Source: Caprella mutica
Taxonomy: Eukaryota; Arthropoda; Malacostraca; Amphipoda; Caprellidae
Direction: 5' to 3'
Length of the DNA stretch: 64,000 bases
Assembly (NCBI GenBank): GCA_947561585.1
Contig: CANNZV010000123.1
Location: forward strand, 496,001-560,000
Both the position numbers and the translations under genes were made by a program. The stretch's first letter is position 1, and every line of letters starts with the position of its first letter. Shown piece by piece: positions 12,150 to 24,651 of the stretch. The notes below the pieces were generated by a model. It ran no database searches, had not been told where the DNA came from, and worked only from the letters and a program-made list of their open reading frames with translations.

Positions 12150-13145
12150 AGGCTGATTTTCCGAAAACGAATTAGTCGAAACCAAATTTACCGAAAACTA
12201 ATACGTGTTTGACGAACCCAAAATTTACCGTATACTGATTTACAGAACTACGAAATAGCCAAAGGATAAATTTCCTGAAGGACGAATTTGTCGAAAATCA
12301 AATTTAATTCAATTAAAAATGACATTCTGTGGAACTTCATGGATTATATCATTATATCATTATGCCTCAAAAATGATAACACATTTGACATTCAGTATCA
12401 ATTGGCAAGTTTTGTATTTCTAACTGAATGCATTAAATATTAATAAGTATATAGAATTGGTAATATAAGGTTGATAGAAATCAATGATTTTAACTCAAAC
12501 AAATTTATTCATGTAAGTGATACATACAATTATGTTGAAGCCAGGGGTATATGCGGGACATATATAAACATAAATAATAGTTATATATTTCATGACTAAT
12601 AATTTGAAACAACATTGAATATAATTATGGGAATAGGATAAGGATTGTTAGTAAGATAAGGATTGGTAGTAAGATAATAAGGATTGTTAGTAAGATAAGG
12701 ATTGGTAGTAAGATAAGGATTGGTAGTAAGATAAGGATTAGTAGTAAGATAAGGATTAGTAGTAAGATAAGGATTAGTAGTAAGATAAGGATTGGTAGTA
12801 AGATAAGGATTAGTAGTAAGATAAGGATTAGTAGTAAGATAAGGATTAGTAGTAAGATAAGGATTAGTAGTAAGATAAGGATTAGTAGTAAGATGAGGTA
12901 GAAAGATAATTAAGGAATGGAAGTGATGTAAAGATTGGTATTAATGTAGGGATAGATAATTCTAAAAGAAATAATAGGTTAAGGATTTGTAGTACAATAA
13001 TTAGGATTGGTAGTAAGGAAAGGACTTGTAGTAAGGTAATTAGGATTAGTAGTAATTTTCATATTTTCACATTATTTTAAATAAGTCTTTCGGCAAATAA
13101 GTCTTTCGACAAATCTTCAATTCAGTGAATTAGTTTTCGGTGAAT
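12150..13145. mobile_element. Element bounded by inverted TTTCCGAAAACGAATT-type arrays
   Basis: The left array (about 12,155-12,310) holds degenerate CCGAAAACGAATTAGT, GACGAATTTGTCGAAAAT and related units. The right array (about 13,080-13,145) holds the same on the other strand (TCTTTCGGCAAATAAG, TTAGTTTTCGGTGAAT). Unit C lacks it: the flank TTCTCACTC at about 12,115 and GAATGCCTCTG at 13,147 are only about 90 bases apart there. The interior has an 18-bp tandem array and no coding frame. Confidence 0.7.
12637..12893. repeat. 18-bp tandem array ATAAGGATTAGTAGTAAG
   Basis: About 14 near-perfect copies are present, with A/G/T variants at one position (AGTAGT, GGTAGT, TGTTAGT). Degenerate copies continue to about 13,055. 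It lies inside the bounded element. A reversed degenerate relative occurs at 29,330-29,580. Confidence 0.9.
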
Positions 13146-13146
13146 G

Positions 13147-13420
13147 CTGTCGAATGCCTCTGCTTACAGGTAACCATGGTTAACAACTTCCAGGATGGGG
13201 ATATGTTAGTGTGTACCATCGCTATTGATCTGAAGAATGTTGAAGGTATGGAGTGTCACTGGAAAGGGGTGCTGATGCTAATAGGAATTACTAATGTTAA
13301 TGAATATTATTATTATACTCACACTATGGTTCTCAAAAATAGGGAAATAAGGAAAACATATTGTTAAAAAGAGGGAAAATCTAGTGCCAGAAAGAGGAAA
13401 ATTTAACAGTTCAATAATTT
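13147..13420. repeat. Duplicated block shared with 19,305-19,570
   Basis: A plus-strand frame (VTMVNNFQDGDML..., CHWKGVLMLIGIT) is open in both copies. However, most of the base differences between the copies change the residue (Q/H, D/G, E/V, G/E, N/K, Y/S), as in unconstrained DNA. It is more likely a dead exon or non-coding sequence copied with the units. The tail matches the first 75 bases of the window. Confidence 0.45.
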
Positions 13421-14504
13421 AAGAGAGAATTTTATGGTTTAAAGAAAATATTTAATCTGAATTTTGAAATACATATTTTTTTTTTATAATGCTGAGTGAT
13501 ATCCAATTAATTTTCACATTTATATGGGAGGATAGACATGCTTAGGATATTTTATATTATATTTAATATTACACTCATTGATATTGTAAATATGGCAAAC
13601 CAATGTTAACCTTTGATAATATTCAATCTTAAATCTAAACCCAGGTAAAATACAGATTCTTAGAGCATCCTTTTCCCACTACATTATACAATATTAACTA
13701 CATATGTTGTAACAATATTGGTGTAAAGTTGTCTGAAGGGGACTGTTTCATTGTTGCAGTACATGCTAGGTTTCATAGAAAATATTTGTTCATTATGAAA
13801 CCTATTGATAGCTATTACATTTGATTCTTATATTTTAAAACAACTAACTCCTTTTTAATTAATATACCAATAAAACTGGAACAAAAAGTTCGTTATAGTG
13901 AAAACTATACATAATATGGAAATCAAGATATGTCCATTAATATCAAATATGGTGATCAATTTACAAAAAATTACGTTGATATAATTATATTGTTGATATG
14001 TTGAGGAAGAACAAAAATAGAAACACTTTTCAGATCCTGCGAAAAATTCATATATGTGCAGTTCCAGGTTCAATTTTTCTTGTGGAAACTGGGTTCTGTA
14101 GTTGTTTATTGAGGTACACAGTAATTTAAAAGGAACTATGGTCCTGCGTTTTGGTTTTACAATTTTAAATTCATTGGGCTACGGTATCTCTCAGACAAAT
14201 TTGACTTTCATCCAGACTATGTCTTGTGCTTTAATCAGGGTGTTTTTCTCAGAAAAAAAGGATTACTTTTCAGACATTACCTCTTGAAAAACCGAGCATA
14301 TATGGACAGTTTTTGCCACTCTAATATATATGCTATACGAGCACCAGTAATTTGGCCGCTTTGAAAGTCCGAGATATTTTCAGCTTGTTAATCTTTGCTG
14401 TCTATATATGTTGAAAGTTTATGAAATCAAGATATTATGCGTTTCATTTTTTACCAAACCCCTGTATATCGTCAATACTTTATATCGCAAACAAAAAGTT
14501 ATTT

Positions 14505-17500
14505 TTATATAATCTCGCATAGAAATGGAACTTCTGTTGTGCATTCTGTATCTGCTAAGTGATATTCCAATTCTAAATGCCTACTAAAGTACATCCTTGC
14601 ACATTCATAATCATGACTTGGTTCATTTCCAGCAAAAGGGTACTCTCCAGGCTGTCTCTTTCCAATGTTTCCTCCATGTGTGAAATGCCATTCATCAGTG
14701 TCTGGATTTTTGTTGAATCCTATGCCGATCGCTATCGCAGTTATATTACCTTCATCTGTAGTAGGAAATATTATAAGGAACTTTCCTGTTATCTCCCCGC
14801 AATTTCTTATTAACGTTTTTTTCCATGTATCGTGCCTACTGATTAAGTTGTTCTCAGTTATTTCTATTCTCTCCCGCCCCTTTGTTCATATGGATAAATT
14901 AAAGCCACTTATCCGAGAAATTGATAGTGAAGAGAAATACACTAAGATTTAAAACAAGAGACGATGTGGAACTAATCGGGAGATGGTAGAACAAGTAGAT
15001 GAATATCTGTCAGAGTTTCTTAGGCGTCAATCATCTTCAAACTTGTTTGGTGATAATATATTTAACAATTCTTTCAGATAATGCTGAATTTAATCAACCA
15101 AAATAATTCTAAAAAGTCAGGTTTCAATTGATTTATATTCTTTAATAATAATATTTGTTTCATTAAAATCGGTATCCACGATACATGGAAAAAATTTTGT
15201 TTCATTAAAATAGAAGTTACGGGAAGATTATAATCAGAAATTTCATTAACCGATTTGAGGTTTCGATAATTTCATTCAGTATTTTATTTATTCTAACGCT
15301 AAGATACTTATGAATCAATTTCTATAAAAATGTGTTACCTTTCATCTTCAGAAGGTACCTTCGCAAGTTTTCAAACATCACCAAAGATGGAGGGGAGTAC
15401 AGTCTGGAGCCCTCTGGACAAGCAGTGAAGATATCTTTAACCGCCATTGTTTCATCCGAAAACCAAATGCAACCTACCCCTTCTACAAGGATGAATGGCT
15501 CTGAACACACTCCTGCAAAAATTATGAACAAAAAACGTGAAAGAAAGTAACGGGGAATCATCGAAGATATCTGAACATCAATTTCAAATTTATACCATCT
15601 GGAACAGGAACCTATTTGATGTTGGGGGGAGTGGGGCAAGTTGGATCATAGCCAATAATAATTCGCAAATTGTAGATTGAATCAGGAAATTTTTATTGCT
15701 TATCGTGTGATTACTGAGTTATACGAATAGCTCCTGTCTTGAAATATGTGTGACGTCATGGTTCAAAATTGTACGCCTTTTTTATAGTTCCCTTCTGCAA
15801 GTATTATCTTTTACTAATTTAAATTTCTATCATTGCATAAATCTTTGGAGGATTTATTAGAATTGTAAAATAATTGAAATCTCTTATAAAAGTTTTCTTA
15901 TAAAAAATAATTCAATTGTGTATATACGATATAAGGATTTTAAAAGTAAGTAATTTTTTTATTAATTTCTTTCAATCGATTCATCTTTCCCCACAGATAT
16001 TGTAAGTTGAATCAACCAGTCGTTATAGATTAATATCCATGATACAGTCATAACATATAATAAAAAGTTTAGTTTTTGTGAAAATTAATGATCGAAGCTT
16101 TTTTGAGATTATATGAACATAAAACACCAACACTCACTACTGTTAAAACTGATTCTCGCTATGATCTACACTGCAAAACTTGTTAGTCTCATAGCATAAG
16201 ATAAAACATCATATTTCAACGGTATCGATCAAGTTACGATTGACTACTGATTTACTATGTAATTGTCATAATTATATGTTCATACAAAGATTTATAAAAT
16301 TTATAAATATTTTATATAATCAATCAGCTGGTTGATCATAACAAGAAGTTTCCTTTTCTGTTGGCACACGATGAATTAATAAACAAACCTTACGAAACAA
16401 CAACGTACGTGGATGTTATTTTGATGCTGTGATCCCAATGTGATTTAAGAAATAAATTTTGAACAAAGTTTCCTCTACTCGATACAATAGTTTTGGCATT
16501 ACTCATATTCAATTAATATCATTATATTGTGAAATGTTTGAACAAGAATGAAATTTAGAAAGACCTTGTACACACAAATAAAATGGAATTTAGTTTTGTT
16601 TTTGTTTATGAATTTTTTTCGATTTGACGAGTTTCGAACGAGTAACACGAGTTTTGAACCAATTTGAAAAATCGTATTACTCCCAAAGTTTTGAAGTTAG
16701 GGTACAGCGGTTTTTTCCTTTAAATGGTTATATAAATATTCTACAACATGTAGCGAACAAAACTTTTATTTTAGAATTTATTTATCAAAGTTTTTCGAAA
16801 TTTCGGAAATTTCACTTTTTCTCAAAAAAACAAAATCTTTCATCAATGGATTTTCAAAAATTGAAGCTCAAAATCAAACATATATTTGCTACATAATGTA
16901 GATAATTTATAGGATCATCGAATGCAAAAAACCGCAATGCCGTAACTTCCAAACTTCTTGAAGAATATCAAAAATGAATACGAAATATACAACATTTGCA
17001 ATTATTCAGGAGAGAAATGATAATGAAAAATAACAAAAAATATAAAATACAAGAAAAAAAGTTTTTGTGTTAGCCACTAAATCCCCTCAATCCAAACAAG
17101 ACCGATATTGTCCACTTGAAGGTGGGAGTGTCATCAGGGGCCACCTGACTCACTGTGGTAAAGTTCAACACATAAACAAGAACAAGAACAAATAACCAAA
17201 ATTCACCTAACCCCTATCTTCAAACCCTCCTCCACTATCTTGGGAGTATAGGTAGCGATGTGATATTTAACCTACCTGAGTGTTAGAACACTATAGGAAC
17301 CCTTTAGTGAAGAAAAAAATATTTAGAACAAAAAACAGAAAACGGCTGGAACTGTCCCCTCAAAACATTTCCTCACGTTTGACGTGCACTGAAGTCCCGT
17401 TAGCGACGATTAATTCGCTTTCCTTGGGTTTGACTGACGAAAACTCACATGAAACCTTGTCCTTCTTGATCTTTTTGGTAGCGACGGCCATGCACGAGTC

Positions 17501-18063
17501 AGTCAACATACACTCGTGAATGCATTCACCTGTTGATAAGTGAAGAAAAAGAAATGTAGATAAACTAAATTTGAAATTGGTGACTATGTTCTGTTGTGAA
17601 TAAATTGGAATAAAGTAAGTGGATCAAATATAATAATTTCGTGCAAAACTAAAAGTGGAAGGAAGGAATATGAGATTATTGCCATATTTTGTAGTTAATT
17701 CACATAGAAGGACTTGATTGAATAAATGGTATAAACACACATTGTTTGTTACGCATTTGTGAATAAAATAAGTTAAATAATTATTAGTTAAAATTAGGAA
17801 ACTTTTTGGAACACTCAATTGATTTCAATTTTTCTTGATTTCAATTTTTTTGATATAGTTGAGTATGGAAATTAACTAGAGATATTTCTCTCGTCTGATT
17901 TTTACATACATTGTGTGTTGTGAGATTTCGTCTGCTCAACTGCAGTTTGTTCGATTTTCTTCCCTCTGTAAGTTGTGATGGTACCACCACTGGTACCTGG
18001 GCAGCAGTAGATGCCAAGAACCACCAGAACCACAAAACGCCACATTTCAGTTCTGAGTCTCAT
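14505..18063 (-). CDS. Secreted PAN/apple + C-type-lectin-like protein, copy 2
   Basis: Coding exons are 17910-18063, 17377-17529, 15339-15512 and 14505-14755 on the minus strand. Phases are identical to copy 1, and the product is 243 residues. It has a signal peptide (MRLRTEMWRFVVLVVLGIYC), a PAN-like cysteine pattern (CIHECMLTDSCMAV) and a CTLD ending DYECARMYF...CTTEVPFLCEII. Two residues are missing near the N-terminus relative to copies 1 and 3. Compared with copy 1, a cysteine is lost in the last exon (YYECSYHLAD becomes HLELEYHLAD). The AATAAA overlapping the stop in copies 1 and 3 is AATAAC here. Intron 2 (15,513-17,376) holds element debris. No stop or splice defect was seen, so it is probably functional. 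The acceptor at 18,110-18,111 implies an upstream non-coding exon. Confidence 0.8.
16600..17060. repeat. Repeat fragment in intron 2 of copy 2
   Basis: The block with GAATGCAAAAAACCGCAATG and neighbouring TTTTCAAAAATTGAAG sequence resembles 21,790-21,870 in intron 2 of copy 3. It therefore probably belongs to the same repeat family as the element at 21,479-22,241. It has no coding content. Confidence 0.4.
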
Positions 18064-20745
18064 CAAGTCCACGGGATCAAATTTTTACTTCAGCAAATGA
18101 AATGAATAGCTATTGGAAGAGGAAACTCAAAATATTAGTAAAAGGTTAAGGAAGAAAATAAATGCATATTAACTAACTATAGTTGATTCAGTTTAATGAA
18201 GAGACGATACAATTGCAATAGCTATCAAAAGCAATATTTTTCTAGCAAAGCACGCTATAGAACTTCTAAATATGCACTGAGTAAAATTTCAAGTTAAAGC
18301 CTGTAAGTTAACATCATCATGCACGTTGATCAACTAATGGAACATAAATTAAGTACTGTTGTGGAATAAGATTTTGTTACCACTATTCACAAGTACGAAG
18401 AATTATGGTGTTCGTATTTTGGGCCATAAAATAAACTGGGGCTCATAATCTATTATTGTTCCACCTTGATTTTCTCTGTATGAACTAATTTATATTAAAA
18501 CTGCGCGTCTTGCTGTTTATTTTAAAATACTAAAGAAATTGAAAAATAGGTTCGAAATCTTACACTATGATAGTACTGATATAAGCTTCGACAAGTATGA
18601 ATGACTTATTAAGAACTTACAAATATGAGAAAATTCCAGGTCATAAGTAGATCAAGTACAGGTACATTATTTGTAATCAATCTAATCATTTACATCAGAT
18701 ATTACATTGCGAAGACAAATTACTGAAGTATTACTTCTTGTTACATATTCGTTTCTTAACAGACCTGTACGTTGTTTGTAAAAATATATGAATATTAAAA
18801 ATATTGATCAATCACTGCACAGAGAATAGCTCTTACAGAAGATTTATCTATATTAATGTCATTTACGAATGTATTTATAATTGAATGATTAAATTTAATG
18901 ATTCATTACTCAATTTATCACTAAAAAGACGTATTGTACACTGAACCCTAATCCCTAAAAATATTTTTTAACTAAACAAAACAACTGATGTGCCATTTTC
19001 AAACACCTGATGTGACAATTGCAAGACACATTTTCCAGATTTTCCTTATTTTCATTTTTATCCGGATTTTCAGTTTTCCAGAGTTTCTATCTTCAACACC
19101 AAATTAATGTGCATCAAAGTCCAAGTCTTGGCGAACACCTCCTCCTTTTCTGTGTCTAAAAAATGTAACTACAAAGGTAACAATTTAATACTGCCGATAG
19201 TAATGTTACAATGAGATACTTGTTCTCACTCGAATACAAAGAAAATAATGAAAACAAATAAGTCAGAATGAACAAATTATATTTAATGTGTTTCATATGC
19301 ATCAGTGAAATGCCTCTGTTTACAGGTAACCATGGTTAACAACTTCCATGGTGGGGATATGTTAGTGTGTACCATCGCTATTGATCTGAAGAATGTTGTA
19401 GGTATGGAGTGTCACTGGAAAGAGGTGCTGATGCTAATAGGAATTACTAAAGTTAATGAATATTATAGTTATACTCACACAATGGTTTTAAGGAATAGGG
19501 AAATAAGGAAAACATGTTTAAAAAGATGTAATATCGATTAATAGAAAGAAAAACATTCAACAGTTTAATAATTTAAGATGAAATTTTTGCGTTTCAAAGA
19601 AAATATTATCAAATTTAAATATTGAGATGCACTTTTGTTTTTCATAATGCTGAGAGATATTCAATTAATTTTCCCATTGCTAAGGTAATATAGACACACT
19701 GAGGATATTTTATATTATATTTTAGATTACACTCATTGATACTGATTTATAATAATTGAGGCAAACCAATGTCAACCCCTGATAATTTTCAATCTTAAAT
19801 CTAAACACAGGTAAAAAAATCCTTGACCAACATTGTTCCAATATTATATACAATATTAACTAGGTGTAACAATATTGGAGTAAAGTTGCCCCATGAACAA
19901 TTGAACAATGAACATGTTACCTGGGAACTGTTTCATTCCAGCTGCATTCATGCAGGGTTTCAGATAAAATATTCATTGAGGATGATTCTTGCATTTGATT
20001 CTTTCTTGATAGGATAGCTGGTTATATTTTGAAATAACATAATTCTATTTCACTAATAAACAGATAAAACTGGATCAAGAAGATTGTTATATTTTAAACC
20101 ATACGAAAAAGTTGAACAATATCATCAAGATATGTCCACTAATATCAATTATGGTACTTAATATTACAAAAAATAATTATCGCCTAGTTTTTTAAAGCTA
20201 AGAATAAATTATCGAAAAAATCTCATAGATATGATTAGTGATGACACTCATTAATTAAGTTGATATATTTATATTGTTGATATACAGAGGATGAATTAAT
20301 CTGGAAACAGTTTGCAGCACTTGTGAGAAATTAATTTCTCATTGAATCTTGGTTTTGTAGTTGTTCATTGAGCTCTATACAGTGATTCAGGCAATTCAGT
20401 CCTGCGATTTGTTTTTACAATTTTAAATTATGGTCAGCTGTATCTTTCAAACAAATTAGACTTTTGTCCAAACTGAGTTTTGTGTTTTGGTATGGAGTTT
20501 TTTTTCACTTTTCACACATCACCTTTTGAAACGCCAATCATTCGGACAGTTTTTGCCACACTAACGGCTGCTATATACGAGTACCAGCAAATTGACCTAT
20601 TTGAAAGTCCGATAGGTTTTCATTCAGTCAAGCTTCGTTGTTTATATGCTCAAAGGTTACCAAGTCACAATAATATGAATTTCAATTTATTATCCAACTC
20701 CTGTATATCGCCGATATATTATGTTGCAAATAATGAACACTTTAT

Positions 20746-23700
20746 TTATATAATCTCGCAGAGGTAGGAAATTTCTGTTGAGCATAATGTATCAGCAAAG
20801 TGATATTCATAATATCTGGAGCCAATGGAAAACACCATCCTTGCACACGCTGAATCATCGTTCGGATCAGTATGAGCGAAAGGATACTCTCCAGGCTGTT
20901 TCTTCCCAATGTTTCCCCCATGAGTGAAACGCCATTCCTCAGTGTCTGAATCTCTGATGAAGCCAATGCCGATATTAGTCTCGGTTATATTCCCTTCTTC
21001 TGCAGTAGGAAATATATAAAGTTAATAATCTGTAACTTCTCAATCAAATTGAGGTTTCGATAAGTTCAATAAGTATTTTAATTTTTCTTACACTAAGATA
21101 CCTTTGAATCAATTACTATCATTAATAAATTACCTTTCATCTTCAGAAGGTACCTTCGCAAGTTTTCGAACATGACCAAAGATGGAGGGGAGTACAGTCT
21201 GGAGCCCTCTGGACAAGCAGTGAAGATATCTTCAGCCGCCTTTTTTTCATCCGAAAGCCAAATGCAACCTACCCCTTCCACTAGGATGAATGGCTCTGAT
21301 CACACTCCTGCACAAAATTAGAAACAAAAAGCGTGAGAGAAAGTAATCATTGATGATATCTGAACATCAACATCAAATAACTTCAGAAATTTGGAGCATA
21401 CATACACTAAGAAAAATTCTGAGACACCTTGGTGGTTCAATTTTACTCATCTTAGTTTCGTGTCTAATCGAGAGACACGAGGACCGTTCCTGATTTTGAA
21501 ACTTTTTTATTAATGAAGCTACGGTTCTGAAACTTGGCATCCGAAAATAAAATTGAATTCCCTATCGTTTTTGTTATTGGCATTTTTTTTATTCGACCAA
21601 TCGAAAACGAGTTATTTGAATTTTGAATAAATTTCGACCCTTTTTCGAAAAGTCTAAGGCGTTTACAATTTTGACTCTCTAAAAAACTGTGGCCATGGAA
21701 TTTTGATTTTCGGATTGGTTCTAAATAAAAAAAAATTCGTGAAGCAAAAAAATTCAGAGTATAATATTTCTTAAAATAATTCTAAAATCAAAATTCCATG
21801 GCCAAATTTTCTTAGAGAATTTCCTGAAAAATCGAATGCAAAAAAATACAATGCCATAGCTTCAAAATTGTAAGCGCCTTAGAGTTTTGAATACCAAAAT
21901 TTGTAGCTACTAGAAAATCCCATTCAAAGTATGAGGTGTAGCGGGTAACTGAGATATATTTCTTTGCCTACTTTAGAGTGTGTGCCATTAGTGTCACATT
22001 AGATACCAGATATAGCGAGAAATTAATTATTAGGAATTATAATTGGCTGAGAGGTCGTTTTTAGAGTGCATATTGACTCCCTAACCCCCGCGTCGCCCCT
22101 TCCCTTTCTTCCTCTCCTCAGGGGGTTAGAGTAACACTAGATCTCTGATATTTTGCACAACCTATTAGAAGGTTATGAAACAATTATTTACGCAATGAAT
22201 TTTTTTTTTCGAATTATGCGAATTTTACGGGAACGGTCCTCTAAGCCCGATGATCGTTCTCCAAGATTTTCATTTTTCTATTATTGATAGTAAAATTTTA
22301 AGATTTGATACACAAATGAAACATCGAATAAAGAATAATATTTGTTCATGAACAAAATCACATTTTATTCCTAGGAAATGAGTTATTGGAACAAAACTTT
22401 CTAATAGGGAATATATATTACAATAAGTAATAAACAATTCCACCGAAACAAAGATAGGAATTATATTTTGAATCCTTTAGATGGCCCAGTTGCGATATAC
22501 GACTCCCTCCAATGGATAATAAGGGTTTTTGTGTGTTTTTAATGATGGCTGTCATGAAATACGACACCTTCCAAATATAAAAATTCTATATGACTCTTCG
22601 ATCTTAAAATGAGATATTTTGGTGATTGGAAAGAGATGGATGTCACTGTCCTATATTTTTTGGTTACTTTCACATAATCTTCAATAATAAAGTTGTCATC
22701 ATTATCCATTGTAAACAGCATATATTTAAAATTTAAAAAAAAATGGTTTCATGAGAATTATGTTGAAATATGTTTTACATCCTAATTGTAACTATGATAC
22801 CAACCAACATTCGGTAGCTCTTAGGTAACAATATATTCAAATTCAAAGTTAAATGGCATAGTTTGCGTATGTAATTATGATACAAAAATTTACTATTATA
22901 TTTATTATTGAATTCAAATGATTTCATTACTAATACTTGAATGTAAATTAATTGTATTCCATTTGAGGATTCGTATCGAATTTTCATGTTTCAAGGGAGT
23001 CGTGTTTCGTGACAGTCATCTCTTTCCAAACACCAAAATATCATATTTTAAGATCGAGGAGTCGGATCGAATTTTTGTATTTCAAAGGAGTCGTATTTCG
23101 CAACTGGACCCTTTAGACGATCCCGATCTTTTCCTGTGATTTAAGAAAGTTTATATGTTTTGTGCGTTTCTTCTACACGATACAATACTTTTATTATCAT
23201 TTTTAATGTTAACTATTAATATAATTATATCCCGAAATCTTTGAATAAAAATGAAATTTAGTAAGAAATTAAAATATTTTCCTCACGTTTGACGTGCACT
23301 GAAGTCCCGTTAGCGACGATCAACTCGCTTTCCTTGGGTTTGACTGACGAAAACTGACATGAAACCTTGTCCTTCTTGATCTTTTTGGTAGCGACGGCCA
23401 TGCACGAGTCAGTCAACATACACTCGTGAATGCATTCACCTGTTGATAAGTGAAGAAAAAGAAATGTAGATAAACTAAATTTGAAATTGAAATTAGTGAG
23501 GATTATCTGTTGTGAATAAATTTGAATAAAGTGAATCATTGAACATTCAAGGCAAAACTATTAGAGGAAGGAAATGATAGTAGATTATCACCATATACTC
23601 TGTAGTTAATTCACATAGACGGAATATATAGAATAAATGATATAAATACGGACTGTTTGAATTTTTGAATTGCATATATGTGAATAAAATTGGTTAAAAT

Positions 23701-23982
23701 TAATATAATGTTTGAAAAACTGTATTAAGCAAATATTTTAAATTTTGATTTTAAAATCGTTAATATAGTTGATGACTTAATTAGGAAATTAACTATAAAT
23801 CTATCATCTTTCTTGGGCTTACATTGTCTCTTGTGAAATTTCGTCTGTTCAACTGCAGTTTGTTCGATTTTCTTCCCTCTGAAAGTTGTGATGGTAGCAC
23901 CACTGGTACCTGGGCAGCAGTAGATGCCAAGTACCACCAGAACCACAAAACGAAGTCGCCACATTTCACTTCCAAAACTCAT
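20746..23982 (-). CDS. PAN/apple + CTLD protein, copy 3, with in-frame TGA at the CTLD start
   Basis: Exons are 23823-23982, 23287-23439, 21134-21307 and 20746-20999 on the minus strand, with the same phases as copies 1 and 2. The PAN part is intact. Two codons into the third exon the conserved Cys codon TGT of the other copies is TGA, so the standard transcript would stop after about 106 residues, right at the end of the PAN domain. An AG 12 bases further in (GATCAG|AGCC) is in phase. If used as acceptor it would skip the stop and restore a CTLD lacking four residues, including that cysteine. The downstream CTLD frame is otherwise clean (GIGF, EEWRF, DSACARM, CSTEISYLCEII), with one extra codon in the last exon. 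It could therefore be a recent null, a PAN-only secreted protein, or a splice-rescued gene. Confidence 0.7.
21479..22241. mobile_element. Short-TIR element in intron 2 of copy 3
   Basis: It is bounded by GAGGACCGTTCC on the left and GGAACGGTCCTC on the right. An internal inverted pair (21,690-21,716 and 21,781-21,806) has CCATGGAATTTTGATTTT facing AAAATCAAAATTCCATGG. There is no coding frame. Copy 2's intron holds a related fragment, and copy 1's intron none that I can see. Confidence 0.5.
22474..23118. mobile_element. Foldback MITE in intron 2 of copy 3
   Basis: The arms are about 22,485-22,640 and 22,960-23,107. Both, read outward to inward, start CCAGTTGCGA and contain ATACGACTCC, ATATTTTGGTG and GGAAAGAGATG at matching spacings. 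The right flank (GATCCCGATCTTTTCCTGTG) matches copy 1's intron near 3,717, which marks the junction. No coding content was seen. Confidence 0.7.
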
Positions 23983-24651
23983 CGAATCCACAGCATGGGT
24001 TAAAATTTTTACTTTAACAAATGAAATCAATAACTAATTGAACAAGACAATAAAATATTAGTTATTAGTTGTTGAAGAGTAAATATTAGTGAATAGTTTC
24101 AATAGTTAACTAAATAACAGTTTTTTAACAATATACATATAAGCTCGTAAGAAGTTCTAAATATGAACTGAGTTAGATTTCAAATCAGAGACTGCATTGT
24201 AGGTTAACATCATAATGTATATTGATTTACTAATGGGACATAAATAAAGTATTATAGTGTAATAATATTTTGATGTAGTGTTCGTAAATGGGGCAAAGGA
24301 AGATGAACGGAGGCAACTCCTAATCAAATATGGCTTCACAATTATTTTCACCGTATGTAAAAAGAGTTTTAAAGTCAAAATAATGAGTCATGTTGCACAT
24401 TAAAAAATTAAAGAAAAATATTTTTAAGAGTGGTTCGAAATCTTAAAGTGCGATGGTACTGATAAAAGCTTTCACATGTACAAAATAATGACATATCAAG
24501 AACATAGAAATTAGAAAATATTTCAGGTCATGAAACTTCATCTATTTATAGTTCAGTTACATTATGTCAATCGATTTTCTTATATGTACTATATGTTTAC
24601 TGTTCAGCTGTATTTTATTTCAAAGACAAATTACTATAATAATAACTAGAG

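Larger units (their letters stand above)
11990..18960 (-). repeat. Tandem segmental duplication unit B
   Basis: This is the second paralogous segment with the PAN-CTLD gene. Its left limit is set by similarity of 11,995-12,125 to 19,105-19,235, and its right limit by similarity of the 5' flank to units A and C. It differs from unit C by the insertion at about 12,150-13,145. Confidence 0.75.
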
